DNA from: Streptomyces diastatochromogenes
GTDB lineage: Bacteria > Actinomycetota > Actinomycetes > Streptomycetales > Streptomycetaceae
Assembly (NCBI GenBank): GCA_026913215.1
Contig: JAPTYK010000001.1
Span: 1,922,001 to 1,986,000 of the forward strand
Length of the DNA: 64,000 bases
Direction of reading: 5' to 3'
The position numbers and the translations under genes are program-made. The number at the start of each line of letters is the position of its first letter. Positions within the stretch are counted from its first letter, which is position 1. The notes below the pieces were generated by a model. The model did not search any database. It was given only the letters and a program-made list of their open reading frames with translations, and was not told the DNA's origin. Of the stretch, positions 1-9,391 are shown piece after piece.

Positions 1-204
1 CTGGGGCACCCGGTCGGGCGCGCCGTCGAACCAGTAGATCCGCAGGAGGGGCAGCGCGGTCTCGGCCTCGGCGCGCTGCCGCAGCTGCTGGATCAGACCG
101 GCGTGGTCGACGGTGATCCTGGAGCGGGCCGGTTCCCCGGCGAGGAGACTGGCGGCGGCGCCCAGCAGGTAGCCGGCGTCCACCAGGACGACGCAGCGGT
201 CCAC
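1..204 (-). CDS. NYN-domain protein, 5' part only
   Basis: The N-terminal part of a gene that runs off the left edge of the window. The visible protein begins VDRCVVLVDAGYLLGAAAS and continues through RIYWFDGAPDRVPQ. An early hydrophobic strand ending in an acidic residue (VVLVDAGY) is typical of NYN/LabA-like PIN-fold nucleases, which use clustered Asp residues to bind metal; Asp in VDAGY would be one of them. Two GTG starts are possible. The one at 204 has AGAGGG about eight bases upstream, whereas the one at 213 sits directly on that ribosome site, so 204 is preferred. The catalytic core beyond the first acidic residue is outside the window, so activity cannot be judged. Confidence 0.6.
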   Translation of the reverse strand, partial: MDRCVVLVDAGYLLGAAASLLAGEPARSRITVDHAGLIQQLRQRAEAETALPLLRIYWFDGAPDRVPQ

Positions 205-429
205 GTGTTCCACCCTCTTTCGGGAGCCTCGGAATCGAAAGGGTGCTTCGGGTTCCTTCGAGTCTGCCCGACGGCCAGGTGGTTGACGTCCGGAACTGGA
301 TCATCGGCGTGGCGAGTGTCACTTCCGCGCACCGCATACGCTCCGTAATGATCCAACATGCGGCGGTTCGTACCGTGTGTGAGTCTGACAGCGGCCCTGG
401 CCCCTAGGTCCCTTTGAGGAGGCATCCCC

Positions 430-602
430 ATGGCCAAGAACCGCAACCAGAACCGCAGTCAGAAGCAGTCGTCGCAGGCCGAACGCGGTCAGCAGCAGGC
501 GCAGCAGTCGTCGATGGAGTCGCAGGCCGAGTCGCGCGCGAGCCAGGTCACGCCCGGTGACATGGCCCGCAGGGCCGTCAGAAGCGCTTCGGCCACAACT
601 GA
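430..602 (+). CDS. small Gln/Arg-rich hydrophilic protein (1-nt frameshift near its end)
   Basis: A short, very polar protein beginning MAKNRNQNRSQKQSSQ, rich in Gln, Ser and Arg, with no membrane segment or recognisable domain. A strong ribosome site (GAGGAGG) precedes the ATG. As read, the frame runs on past the natural end. Restoring one A in the GCCCGCAGGGCC stretch near 570-575 gives the C-terminus ARKGRQKRFGHN followed by TGA at 600-602, a 57-residue protein. From memory, conserved small Streptomyces proteins of this type end in KGRQKRFGHN, which supports the repair. It is convergent with dnaE and separated from it by a strong hairpin. Function unknown; the basic tail could suggest nucleic-acid contact, which is only a guess. 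Confidence 0.6.
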
Positions 603-616
603 CGCTCGGACGGCAA

Positions 617-646
617 AGGGCGCGCCCGTGGGAACGGGCGCGCCCT
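617..646. terminator. bidirectional hairpin between the small gene and dnaE
   Basis: Perfect 13-bp inverted repeat: AGGGCGCGCCCGT at 617-629 and ACGGGCGCGCCCT at 634-646 with a GGGA loop. It lies between the convergent ends of the small gene (stop at 602) and dnaE (stop at 666). There is no U-tract, as is usual for Streptomyces terminators. Confidence 0.7.
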
Positions 647-665
647 GCGCGCGGACGGGGCCGGG

Positions 666-3600
666 TCAGCCGGCCAGGCAGGACGGGCCGAGCAGCACCT
701 TCAGGTCGCCGAAGAGCGCCGGGTCGGCCGTCACCCGGTGCCGGTCGAGCCGGAGCACGGTGGTGGTGCGGGGGCCCTGGAGCTTGATCCGCACCTCGGT
801 GTTGCCCTTGTGGTGCTTGAGGATCTCGCCGAGCCTGCTGACCATCGGCGGGGTCACCTTGACGGTCGGGATGGTGAGGACCACCGGCGCGTTGGTCCCG
901 GCGTTCGACAGGTCGGGGACCATCAGTTCCATGGCGACGAGGCGGGGCACGTCCTCGCGCTTGTCGAGGCGTCCCTTGACGAAGACGACCGTGTCCTCGA
1001 CGAGCTGGGTGGAGACCAGCTGGTAGGTGGCCGGGAAGAACATGCACTCGATGGAGCCGGCGAGGTCCTCGACGGTGGCGATGGCCCAGGCGTTGCCCTG
1101 CTTGGTCATCTTGCGCTGGAGGCCGGAGATGATGCCGCCGATGGTGACGACCGCGCCGTCGCTGTGCTCGCCGCCGGTCAGCTGGGAGATCGCCGCGTCC
1201 GTCTTGTCGGACAGGACGTGCTCGATGCCGAAGAGCGGGTGGTCGGAGACGTACAGGCCGAGCATCTCGCGCTCCTGGGCGAGCAGGTACGACTTCTCCC
1301 ACTCGACGTCGGAGAACTCGACGTCCAGGCCGAAGCCGGGCTCGTCGCTCGCCTCGTCACCCATCCCGCCGAACAGGTCGAACTGCCCCTCGGCCTCCTT
1401 GCGCTTGACCGCCACCACGTTGTCGATCATGGGTTCGTGGTGGGCGACCAGGCCCTTGCGGGTGTGGCCCATCTCGTCGAAGGCGCCGGCCTTGATCAGC
1501 GACTCGACCGTCCGCTTGTTGCAGACGACGGCCTCGACCTTGTCCAGGAAGTCGGGGAAGGAGGAGTACTTCCCCTTGGCCTTGCGCGATTTGATGATCG
1601 ACTCGACGACGTTGGCGCCGACGTTCCGGACGGCGGTGAGGCCGAAGAGGATCACGTCGTCGCCCTGCGCGGCGAAGTTCGCCTCGGACTCGTTGACGTT
1701 CGGCGGGAGGACCTTGATGCCCATGCGGCGGCACTCGTTGAGGTAGACCGCGGACTTGTCCTTGTCGTCCTTGACCGAGGTCAGCAGTCCCGCCATGTAC
1801 TCGGCGGGGTGGTTGGCCTTGAGGTAGGCGGTCCAGTAGGAGACCAGGCCGTACGCGGCGGAGTGCGCCTTGTTGAAGGCGTAGCCGGCGAAGGGGACCA
1901 GGACGTCCCAGAGGGCCTGGATGGCCTCGTCGCTGTAGCCGTTCTTCTTGGCTCCGGCCTGGAAGATGGTGAAGTTCTTCGCCAGCTCCTCGGGCTTCTT
2001 CTTGCCCATGACGCGGCGGAGGATGTCGGCCTCGCCGAGCGAGTAGCCGGCGATGATCTGGGCGGCCTTCTGCACCTGCTCCTGGTACACGATGAGGCCG
2101 TAGGTGACCGCGAGCACCTCTTCGAGCGGCTTCTCCAGCTCGGGGTGGATCGGGGTGATCTCCTGCTGGCCGTTCTTGCGCAGGGCGTAGTTCGTGTGCG
2201 AGTTCATGCCCATCGGGCCCGGCCGGTACAGGGCGGACACGGCGGAGATGTCTTCGAAGTTGTCCGGCTTCATCAGCCGCAGCAGCGAACGCATGGGCCC
2301 GCCGTCGAACTGGAAGACGCCGAGGGTGTCACCGCGCTGGAGCAGTTCGAAGGTCTTGGGGTCGTCCAGCGGCAGGGCGAGGAGGTCCAGCTCGATGCCC
2401 TTGTTCGCCTTCACCATCTTGACGGCGTCGTCCATGATGGTGAGGTTGCGCAGGCCGAGGAAGTCCATCTTCAGCAGGCCGAGCGACTCGCACTGCGGGT
2501 AGTCCCACTGCGTGATGGTCACGCCGTCCGTGTGCCGCACCCAGATCGGGGCGTGGTCGACGATCGGCTCGCTGGACATGATCACGCCGGCGGCGTGCAC
2601 GCCCATCTGGCGGACCAGGCCCTCGACGCCCTTGGCGGTGTCGATGACCTTCTTCACGTCCGGCTCGTTCTCGTACATCGCCCGGATCTCGCCCGCCTCG
2701 CTGTAGCGCGGGTGGCTCGGGTTGGTGATGCCGTCGAGGTCGATGCCCTTGCCGAGGACGTCGGCGGGCATGGCCTTGGTGAGCCGGTCGCCCATGGCGT
2801 ACGGGTAGCCGAGGACGCGCGCGGAGTCCTTGATGGCGTTCTTCGCCTTGATCTTTCCGTACGTGCCGATCATGGCGACCTTGTCGGCGCCGTACTTCTC
2901 GGTCACGTACCGGATCACCTCGACGCGCCGGCGCTCGTCGAAGTCGATGTCGACGTCGGGCATCGAGATGCGCTCGGGGTTGAGGAAGCGCTCGAAGATC
3001 AGGCCGTGCGGGATGGGGTCGAGGTCGGTGATGCCCATGGCGTACGCGACGATCGAGCCGGCCGCGGAGCCTCGGCCGGGGCCCACGGCGATGCCCTGGC
3101 TCTTCGCCCACATGATGAAGTCGGCGACGACGAGGAAGTAGCCCGGGAAGCCCATCGAGATGATGGTGTCCATCTCGTACTCGACCTGCTTCATGCGGTC
3201 CTCGGGGATGCCGCCGGGGAAGCGCCGGTGCATGCCCTTCATGGTCTCCGCGCGGAACCAGGTGACCTCGGTGTAGCCCTCGGGGATGTCGAACTTCGGC
3301 ATGAGGTTCTTGGCCTCGAACATGCCGGTGGTGTCGATCTGCTCCGCGACGAGGAGGGTGTTGCGGCAACCCTCCTGCCAGGCGTCCGAGGAGTCGACGG
3401 CGTACATCTCGTCCGTGGACTTCAGGTAGTAGCCGGTGCCGTCGAACTTGAAGCGGTCCGGGTCCGAGAGGTTCTTGCCGGTCTGGATGCACAGCAGGGC
3501 GTCGTGGGCGGTGGCCTCGTGCGCGTAGGTGTAGTGCGAGTCGTTGGTGACCAGCGGCGGGATGCCGAGCTTCTTGCCGATCTCCAGGAGCCCGTCGCGG

Positions 3601-4205
3601 ACCCGGTGCTCGATCTCGATGCCGTGGTCCATCAGCTCCAGGAAGTACCGGTCCTTGCCGAAGATGTCCTGGTACTCGGAGGCGGCCTTGAGGGCCTCGT
3701 CGAACTGGCCGAGGCGGAGCCGGGTCTGCAGCTCGCCGGAGGGGCAGCCGGTGGAGGCGATCAGGCCCTCGGACCACTGGGAGATGGTCTCCTTGTCCAT
3801 CCGGGGCCACTTCTGCAGCCAGCCCTCGGCGTACGCGTCGGAGGAGAGCTTGAAGAGGTTGTGGAGACCGGTGGCGTTCGCCGCCCAGATCGTCTTGTGG
3901 GTGTAACCGCCGGAGCCGGAGACGTCGTCCCGCTTCTGGTGCGGCTGGCCCCACTGGATCTTCCGCTTGTTGCGCCGGGACTCGGGCGCCACGTACGCCT
4001 CGATGCCGATGATCGGCGTCACACCGGCCTTCTTCGCGGTGTGGAAGAAGTCATAGGCCCCGTGCAGGTTGCCGTGGTCGGACATGGCGATGTGCGTCAT
4101 GCCCATCTCGTTGCACGCGTTGAACATGTCCTTCAGCCGCGCGGCACCGTCCAGCAGCGAGTACTGGGTGTGGACGTGGAGGTGCGTGAAGGGCGGCCTG
4201 GTCAC
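666..4205 (-). CDS. dnaE: DNA polymerase III subunit alpha
   Basis: Replicative polymerase, 1179 residues and uninterrupted. The N-terminal PHP domain starts with HLHVHTQYSLLDGAA (residues 8-22). The palm domain carries GPGRGSAAGS and the catalytic-acid motif PDVDIDFDERR near residue 420. HSAAYGLVSYWTAYLK and the helix-hairpin-helix region follow, and an OB-fold segment (VVTIGGIISGLQRK) lies near the C-terminus. The length fits DnaE1-type actinobacterial enzymes. The start is GTG at 4205 with GGAGG about ten bases upstream. It is transcribed alone, divergent from the DUF2252 gene and convergent with the small gene at 430. As the longest error-free gene in the window, it is a useful contrast to the damaged genes elsewhere. 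Confidence 0.97.
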   Translation of the reverse strand: MTRPPFTHLHVHTQYSLLDGAARLKDMFNACNEMGMTHIAMSDHGNLHGAYDFFHTAKKAGVTPIIGIEAYVAPESRRNKRKIQWGQPHQKRDDVSGSGGYTHKTIWAANATGLHNLFKLSSDAYAEGWLQKWPRMDKETISQWSEGLIASTGCPSGELQTRLRLGQFDEALKAASEYQDIFGKDRYFLELMDHGIEIEHRVRDGLLEIGKKLGIPPLVTNDSHYTYAHEATAHDALLCIQTGKNLSDPDRFKFDGTGYYLKSTDEMYAVDSSDAWQEGCRNTLLVAEQIDTTGMFEAKNLMPKFDIPEGYTEVTWFRAETMKGMHRRFPGGIPEDRMKQVEYEMDTIISMGFPGYFLVVADFIMWAKSQGIAVGPGRGSAAGSIVAYAMGITDLDPIPHGLIFERFLNPERISMPDVDIDFDERRRVEVIRYVTEKYGADKVAMIGTYGKIKAKNAIKDSARVLGYPYAMGDRLTKAMPADVLGKGIDLDGITNPSHPRYSEAGEIRAMYENEPDVKKVIDTAKGVEGLVRQMGVHAAGVIMSSEPIVDHAPIWVRHTDGVTITQWDYPQCESLGLLKMDFLGLRNLTIMDDAVKMVKANKGIELDLLALPLDDPKTFELLQRGDTLGVFQFDGGPMRSLLRLMKPDNFEDISAVSALYRPGPMGMNSHTNYALRKNGQQEITPIHPELEKPLEEVLAVTYGLIVYQEQVQKAAQIIAGYSLGEADILRRVMGKKKPEELAKNFTIFQAGAKKNGYSDEAIQALWDVLVPFAGYAFNKAHSAAYGLVSYWTAYLKANHPAEYMAGLLTSVKDDKDKSAVYLNECRRMGIKVLPPNVNESEANFAAQGDDVILFGLTAVRNVGANVVESIIKSRKAKGKYSSFPDFLDKVEAVVCNKRTVESLIKAGAFDEMGHTRKGLVAHHEPMIDNVVAVKRKEAEGQFDLFGGMGDEASDEPGFGLDVEFSDVEWEKSYLLAQEREMLGLYVSDHPLFGIEHVLSDKTDAAISQLTGGEHSDGAVVTIGGIISGLQRKMTKQGNAWAIATVEDLAGSIECMFFPATYQLVSTQLVEDTVVFVKGRLDKREDVPRLVAMELMVPDLSNAGTNAPVVLTIPTVKVTPPMVSRLGEILKHHKGNTEVRIKLQGPRTTTVLRLDRHRVTADPALFGDLKVLLGPSCLAG

Positions 4206-4368
4206 TGTGGGGATGCCTCCGACGATGAATTTCTGGGGGGACAGCGTCGAAGTCTACGTCGGCCCACTGACAGCGAGCGGGCACTCGCCGGTACCGTCGG
4301 GCGTTGGGAGACCGGGAACACCTGTCCCCATTTGTCATACAGCAGTCCCGCACCAGGAGGCACCCTCG

Positions 4369-5694
4369 ATGTCGGTCCCGCAGCCCACCGCCGCAGAGCG
4401 CGGTGAGCACATCCTCGCCGTCTTCGACACCGCCTTCGGCGAGCTCCTCGCCGCCGACCCGGCGGCCTTCCGCGTCAAGTTCCGGAAGATGGCCGGATCC
4501 GCCTTCGCCTTCTACCGGGGCACGGCGTGCCTCTTCTACGCGGACCTGGAGCGGGAGGTGCACTCCGGCCCGTACCTGGACGAGCGGACCGGCCGGGTCT
4601 GGATCCACGGCGACCTCCACGCCGAGAACTTCGGCACCTACATGGACGCCAACGGGCGGCTCGTCTTCAACGTCAACGACTTCGACGAGGCGTACGTCGG
4701 CCCCTTCACCTGGGACCTCAAGCGGCTCTCCGCCTCGCTCGCCCTGCTCGGCTACGCCAAGGCGCTCGGCGACGAGCAGATCACCGAGCTCGTCCGGATC
4801 TACGCGGGCGCGTACCGGGAGCGGATCCACGCCCTCGCCACCGGCGCCAAGGGCGACGAGGTCCCCTCCTTCACCCTGGAGACCGCCGACGGGGCGCTCC
4901 TCGGCGCCCTGCGCGAGGCGCGGGCGCTGACCCGCTTCGGGCTGCTCGACTCGATGACCGAGATCCGCGACTTCGAGCGCCGCTTCTCGGCGGGCGCGGG
5001 CACGGTCGAGCTGGACGCGGCCACCCGCTACAAGGTCCTGGCGGCCTTCGACGGCTACCTGGAGACCCTGCCGGAGTCCTCCCTGGCCCGCCCCGACTCG
5101 TACCGGGTGAAGGACGTCGTCGGGCGGCGCGGGATCGGCATCGGCTCGGCCGGCCTGCCCTCGTACAACATCCTCCTGGAGGGCAACAGCGACGCCCTGG
5201 AGAACGACGTCGTGATCTACATGAAGCAGGCGCAGACCCCGGCGGTCTCGCGGCACGTCACGGACCCGGCGGTGCGGGAGTACTTCCGGCACGAGGGCCA
5301 CCGCACCGTGATCTCGCAGCGGGCGCTCCAGGCGCACGCCGACCCGTGGCTGGGCTGGACGGAGCTGGACGGGGCGGGCCAGCTGGTCGCCGAGGTGTCG
5401 CCGTACGCGGTGGACCTGGACTGGTCGGACATCGACGACCCGCAGGAGATCGCGGCCACCGTCGCGGACCTGGGCCGGGCGACGGCCACGATGCACGCGG
5501 CGGCGGACGACTCCAGCGGCCACTCGCTGGTGCCGTTCTCGACGGAGCGGGCCATCGACGCGGCGATCGCCGCCGACGAGGAGGGCTTCGCCGCGCTCCT
5601 GGTCGACTTCGCGCACTCCTACGGGGCGCGGGCGCGGGCGGACCACCAGATCTTCGTGGACCTCTTCCGCAACGGCCGGATACCGGGCCTGTAG
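4369..5694 (+). CDS. DUF2252 family protein
   Basis: A 441-residue protein with the DUF2252 hallmark HGDLHAENFGTYMD (from about residue 80) followed by NDFDEAYVGPFTWDLKRL. The HGDxxxxN and later Asp pattern resembles the catalytic and metal loops of aminoglycoside-phosphotransferase-like kinases, so a small-molecule kinase role is plausible but unproven; no substrate is established for the family. Start ATG at 4369 has AGGAGG eight bases upstream (4355-4360); an in-frame extension upstream would run into the dnaE promoter region and lacks a ribosome site. No signal peptide or membrane segment. It is divergent from dnaE across 163 bp that must hold both promoters. Confidence 0.85.
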   Translation: MSVPQPTAAERGEHILAVFDTAFGELLAADPAAFRVKFRKMAGSAFAFYRGTACLFYADLEREVHSGPYLDERTGRVWIHGDLHAENFGTYMDANGRLVFNVNDFDEAYVGPFTWDLKRLSASLALLGYAKALGDEQITELVRIYAGAYRERIHALATGAKGDEVPSFTLETADGALLGALREARALTRFGLLDSMTEIRDFERRFSAGAGTVELDAATRYKVLAAFDGYLETLPESSLARPDSYRVKDVVGRRGIGIGSAGLPSYNILLEGNSDALENDVVIYMKQAQTPAVSRHVTDPAVREYFRHEGHRTVISQRALQAHADPWLGWTELDGAGQLVAEVSPYAVDLDWSDIDDPQEIAATVADLGRATATMHAAADDSSGHSLVPFSTERAIDAAIAADEEGFAALLVDFAHSYGARARADHQIFVDLFRNGRIPGL

Positions 5695-5737
5695 GGCGGG
5701 CGCACAGGCTGCGCTTAGGGCCGTCTTACGGGCGGAC

Positions 5738-6437
5738 ATGGGACACTCCACGACGATGGACATGGCAGGGACGCAGCTGAGGGCGCTGCGGGCGGCGTTC
5801 TTCACGGCACTGGTCGTGACGCTGTCCGTGGCGTCCCACGTGCTGCTCTCCCGCGTGCCGCTGCCGCTCGGGACGGTCGTCCCGGTCGCGGTCGGCGTCT
5901 TCGCCGTGGCGTACGCGCTGGCCGGGCGCGAGCGCGGCCTCGGCCCGATCGCCGGGCTCCTCGTCCCCTGGAGCTGGCCGCCGACACGCTCTTCACCAGC
6001 GGTCAGGCGGTCTGTTACGGCCCCGCCGGCGGCCCGGTCGCCGGTTCGCTGCGCTCGGTGGGCGTGGACGTGTTCTGCGGCGGCGCCGTGGGCACGCCGC
6101 TGCCCGGGGTGGTGGGCCCGGAGGGCGGGGCGCGGCCGCCCTGCTCGACTCCCCGACCCGGCGCTGCCGTGGCTGCTGCTCCTGGCCCATGTGGGCGTGG
6201 GGCTCTCGGCGGCGTGCTGGCTGCGCGGCGGGGAGCGGGCGCTGGCCCGGCTGCTCCGCGCGGTGGAGGGCTTCGCGTTCCGGCCGCTGCTGCTCGTGGC
6301 GGCCTTCTTCCGGGCCGCCGGTCCGGCGCCGCTGCGGGCCGGCTGGCCCGTCGGGCGGCCCCGGTCCGCCCGCGCCCGGCTCCTCGTGCACTCCGTGGGG
6401 CGGCGGGGCCGCCGCGTCCGGTGCCCGCTCCGTCTGA
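5738..6437 (+). CDS. integral membrane protein, several apparent frameshifts
   Basis: Begins MGHSTTMDMAGTQLRALRA and enters a hydrophobic segment (FFTALVVTLSVASHVLL), then VPVAVGVFAVAYALAG. The frame breaks near 5967 (expected continuation LELAADTLFTSGQ), again near 6130-6160, and near the end (6390-6420); later membrane segments (LPWLLLLAHVGVGLSAAC, PLLLVAAFF) remain readable. Five missing bases would give a protein of about 234 residues ending at the TGA at 6435-6437. I do not recognise the family. It lies just upstream of the DsbA-like gene, and a TM protein next to an extracytoplasmic thiol protein suggests a joint role at the membrane. The start is uncertain: ATG 5756 is the alternative, and neither has a strong ribosome site. 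The stop position depends on the repair. Confidence 0.45.
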
Positions 6438-6489
6438 GCGGGTCCCGCGCCTCCCCTGCCCTTCCCCAGCTTTCACGGAGAACACCATC

Positions 6490-7305
6490 ATGAGTGCACG
6501 CAACAGCCACGCCAACAAGGCCGCCGCCCGCGAGCGCCTGCGCGAGGAGCGCGAGCGCCAGGCGAAGAAGGACCGGGCGCGCCGGCAGCTGATCGTCGGC
6601 GTCTCGGCGGTGGCCGTCCTGGCCGCCGCCGGCGGCATCGGCTACGCGGTCGTCCAGTCGAACAAGCCCTCCCACTGGGAGGCGGCGGCCGACGCGAAGA
6701 GCGTGACGGCCCCGAAGAACACCTCGGGCACGGACGGCACGACCGTCGTCATCGGCAAGGACTCGGCGAAGAAGACGCTGGAGCTGTACGAGGACTCGCG
6801 CTGCCCGGTCTGCGCGACCTTCGAGCAGACCGTGGGCTCCACGGTCGAGAAGGACGTCGAGGCCGGCAAGTACAAGATCCGGTACGTGGGCGCGACCTTC
6901 ATCGACAACGGCATCCCGGGCGAGGGCTCGAAGAACGCCCTGTCGGCGCTGGGCGCCGCGCTGGACGTGAGCCCCGAGGCCTTCCTGAAGTACAAGTACG
7001 CCCTCTACTCCACGAAGTTCCACCCGGAGGAGAAGGACGACAAGTTCGCCAAGGACTCCTACCTCCTGGAGGTGGCGGACTCGGTCCCGGCCCTCAAGGG
7101 GAACGCCGCGTTCAAGAAGAACGTCGAGGAGGGCACCTTCGACGCGTGGGCGATGAAGATGTCGAAGGCCTTCGACGCCAGCGGGGTGCAGGGCACCCCG
7201 ACGCTGAAGATGGACGGCAAGACGGTCACGACGCCGGGCACGACCAACCCGCCGATGACGGTGGCCGAGTTCGACACGGCGATCGACGCGGCCCTCAAGG
7301 CCTGA
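6490..7305 (+). CDS. membrane-anchored DsbA-like thiol-disulfide protein
   Basis: A 271-residue protein. It has a charged coiled N-terminus (residues 1-32, rich in Arg, Glu and Lys), one membrane anchor (about 33-56), and an extracytoplasmic thioredoxin-fold domain with the redox motif Cys105-Pro-Val-Cys108 (SRCPVCATFEQ). The cis-proline region is GVQGTPTLKMDG. The layout matches actinobacterial DsbA/DSBA-thioredoxin proteins with a fold_4 type insertion. It probably oxidises or isomerises cysteines of exported proteins. Start ATG 6490 with GGAG ten bases upstream. It follows the membrane protein gene by about 50 bp and is closed by a strong hairpin at 7319-7357. The gene is intact. Confidence 0.88.
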   Translation: MSARNSHANKAAARERLREERERQAKKDRARRQLIVGVSAVAVLAAAGGIGYAVVQSNKPSHWEAAADAKSVTAPKNTSGTDGTTVVIGKDSAKKTLELYEDSRCPVCATFEQTVGSTVEKDVEAGKYKIRYVGATFIDNGIPGEGSKNALSALGAALDVSPEAFLKYKYALYSTKFHPEEKDDKFAKDSYLLEVADSVPALKGNAAFKKNVEEGTFDAWAMKMSKAFDASGVQGTPTLKMDGKTVTTPGTTNPPMTVAEFDTAIDAALKA

Positions 7306-7318
7306 CGCCCTGGCACTT

Positions 7319-7357
7319 CGCCTCGGCCCCGGACCGGTGCGGTCCGGGGCCGAGGCG
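7319..7357 (+). terminator. rho-independent-type hairpin after the DsbA-like gene
   Basis: A 17-bp perfect stem: CG then CCTCGGCCCCGGACC (7319-7335) pairs with GGTCCGGGGCCGAGG then CG (7341-7357) around the loop GGTGC. It starts 13 bp after the stop codon; no U-tract. Confidence 0.8.
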
Positions 7358-7447
7358 CGTCCGGCGCGGGCGTCCGGGGGCGACGAGTGGACGAACTTCC
7401 GGATGAGGTCTGCCCCTCGGGCGTACCCGCCAGTAATCTGACTGCCC

Positions 7448-9094
7448 GTGACCAGTCGTTTCATATCCTCCGCCCCACGCGCCGCGCCGTCGTCAAGGCC
7501 GCCGCCGTCACCGCCGTCGCCACGCCCGCCCTGCTGGGCGCGGCCTCCCCGGCGCTCGCGGACTCCGGGGCACCCGCCTTCCTCCACGGCGTCGCCTCGG
7601 GCGACCCGCTGCCCGACGGCGTCCTGCTCTGGACGCGCGTCACCCCCACCCCGAGGCCGTGCCGGGATCCGGTCTCGGCCCCGACGTCCAGGTCGGCTGG
7701 GAGCTCGCCGAGGACCGCGCCTTCGCCCGGGTCGTCGCCTCCGGCACGACCACGGCGAGCGCCGTCTCCGACCACACGGTGAAGGCCGACGTCCGGGGCC
7801 TGCGCCCGGCCACCGCCTACTGGTTCCGCTTCACCGCGGGCGAGGCCGTCTCCCCGACCGCCCGCACCCGCACCGCGCCGCCGCCGACTCCGCCGCGCCC
7901 GGCGTCCGCTTCGGCGTGGTCTCCTGCTCGAACTGGGAGTCCGGCTACTTCTCCGCCTACCGCCACCTCGCGGCCCGCTCCGACCTGGACGCGGTCCTCC
8001 ACCTCGGCGACTACATCTACGAGTACGCCACCGGCGCCTACCCGGAGGCGAAGTACGTCGTCCGGCAGCACGAGCCGCGCCACGAGATCCTCACGCTGGC
8101 CGACTACCGGACCCGGCACGGGAAGTACAAGACGGACGCCGACCTCCAGGCGATGCACGCGGCGCACCCGATCGTCGCCATCTGGGACGACCACGAGTTC
8201 GCCAACGACGCCTGGTCGGGCGGGGCCGAGAACCACACCCCGGGCACCGAGGGCGACTGGGCGGCCCGGGTGGCCGCCGCGAAGCAGGCGTACTTCGAGT
8301 GGATGCCGGTCCGCACCTCCACGGAGGGCACGGTCTTCCGGCGCCTGCGCTTCGGCAAGCTGGCCGATCTGCACCTGCTCGACCTGCGGTCGTTCCGGTC
8401 CGCGCAGGCGAAGGCGGGCAGCGGCACGGTGGACGACCCGGAGCGGTCCATCACCGGCCGCGCGCAGCTGGACTGGCTGAAGGCCGGTCTGGCCGGTTCG
8501 GACGCGGCCTGGCAGCTGGTCGGCACCTCGGTGATGATCTCGCCGGTGGCCTTCGGCTCCCTGCCGGCGTACCTCCTGGAGCCGCTCGCCGGACTCCTCG
8601 GCCTGCCGAAGGAGGGGATCGCGGTCAACGTCGACCAGTGGGACGGCTACACCGACGACCGCAAGGAGCTGCTCGCGCACCTGACCGAGCGGGCGATCCG
8701 CAACACGGTCTTCCTGACCGGCGACATCCACATGGCCTGGGCCAACGACGTGCCGGTGAAGGCCGCGACGTATCCGCTCTCGGCCTCGGCGGCGACCGAG
8801 TTCGTGGTCACCTCGGTGACCTCGGACAACCTGGACGACCTGCTGCACGTGGCCCCGGGGACGCTCTCGGTGGTGGCCGCGGGCGCCGTGAAGGCCGCCA
8901 ACCGCCACGTGAAGTGGGTGGACATGGACCACCACGGCTACGGCGTGCTCGACGTGACGGCCGCGCGTTCGCAGATGGACTACTACACGGTCTCCGACAA
9001 GAAGGACCCGGCGGCGACGGCGTCCTGGGCGCGCTCGTACCGGACGCTGAGCGGAACGCAGCGTGTCGAGCGGGTGTACCAGCCGGTGCTCTGA
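7448..9094 (+). CDS. PhoD-type alkaline phosphatase / phosphodiesterase, Tat-exported (3 frameshifts)
   Basis: After repair a protein of about 549 residues. The N-terminus [11 protein letters not shown] runs into a twin-arginine signal ([10 protein letters not shown]) with cleavage near ALADSG. Next come a Fn3-like PhoD N-domain ([19 protein letters not shown]) and the metallophosphatase core: [47 protein letters not shown]. These motifs carry the Fe/Ca ligands of the PhoD family. Single bases are missing near 7480, 7656 (a C in ACCCCGAG) and 7885 (a C in GCGCCGCCG), which together restore the frame. Start is GTG 7448. The family hydrolyses phosphomonoesters and diesters outside the cell, often under phosphate starvation; I see no clear PHO box upstream. 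Confidence 0.85.
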   Translation: MTSRFISSAPRAAPSSRPPPSPPSPRPPCWARPPRRSRTPGHPPSSTASPRATRCPTASCSGRASPPPRGRAGIRSRPRRPGRLGARRGPRLRPGRRLRHDHGERRLRPHGEGRRPGPAPGHRLLVPLHRGRGRLPDRPHPHRAAADSAAPGVRFGVVSCSNWESGYFSAYRHLAARSDLDAVLHLGDYIYEYATGAYPEAKYVVRQHEPRHEILTLADYRTRHGKYKTDADLQAMHAAHPIVAIWDDHEFANDAWSGGAENHTPGTEGDWAARVAAAKQAYFEWMPVRTSTEGTVFRRLRFGKLADLHLLDLRSFRSAQAKAGSGTVDDPERSITGRAQLDWLKAGLAGSDAAWQLVGTSVMISPVAFGSLPAYLLEPLAGLLGLPKEGIAVNVDQWDGYTDDRKELLAHLTERAIRNTVFLTGDIHMAWANDVPVKAATYPLSASAATEFVVTSVTSDNLDDLLHVAPGTLSVVAAGAVKAANRHVKWVDMDHHGYGVLDVTAARSQMDYYTVSDKKDPAATASWARSYRTLSGTQRVERVYQPVL

Positions 9095-9349
9095 GCGACT
9101 CCCTGACGGCGATTTTTAGCCATGATCCTCTTTGTTAACGGGGGATCACATCGCTACGGCGGGTGGTGGGTTCCGGCGATCGAATCCGGACACATCACCC
9201 GCCTCCGGCACTTCGTTCGTTACGTCCACGTCTCAAACCCTGGAAGCGGCAGAAGTTTTTCTTCCTGATGACCCGAATTGCCCCATGAATGATTGGGCTT
9301 GATCAATTCTCGGCGACCCCTGACATGGACGCGTAATCTCCCCGGCGTG

Positions 9350-9366
9350 GCGAGGAAGTTCCTCGC
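9350..9366. promoter_or_regulatory. palindrome upstream of the metalloprotease gene
   Basis: GCGAGGAA (9350-9357), one central G, TTCCTCGC (9359-9366): a perfect 8-bp inverted repeat that ends 25 bp before the GTG start at 9392. It is short enough to be an operator rather than a terminator. The rest of the 297-bp gap (9095-9391) has unusually AT-rich patches (around 9250-9310) and a TGATCC...GGATCA repeat near 9123-9149, but no gene. Confidence 0.35.
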
Positions 9367-9391
9367 AACCACCCCCCGCGAGGAGTCACCC

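Noticed and set aside
738..4406. A very long open frame on the opposite strand of dnaE
   Set aside because: It is the GC-skewed shadow of dnaE with Arg/Asp/Val-rich text and no domain; dnaE itself has all family motifs.
7380..7447. PHO box upstream of the PhoD-type gene
   Set aside because: I could not find GTTCACC-like direct repeats at the proper spacing.
4051..7587. A 3.5-kb open frame on the minus strand across DUF2252 and the DsbA-like gene
   Set aside because: No homology-like motif; composition is that of an antisense reading of high-GC genes with clear products.
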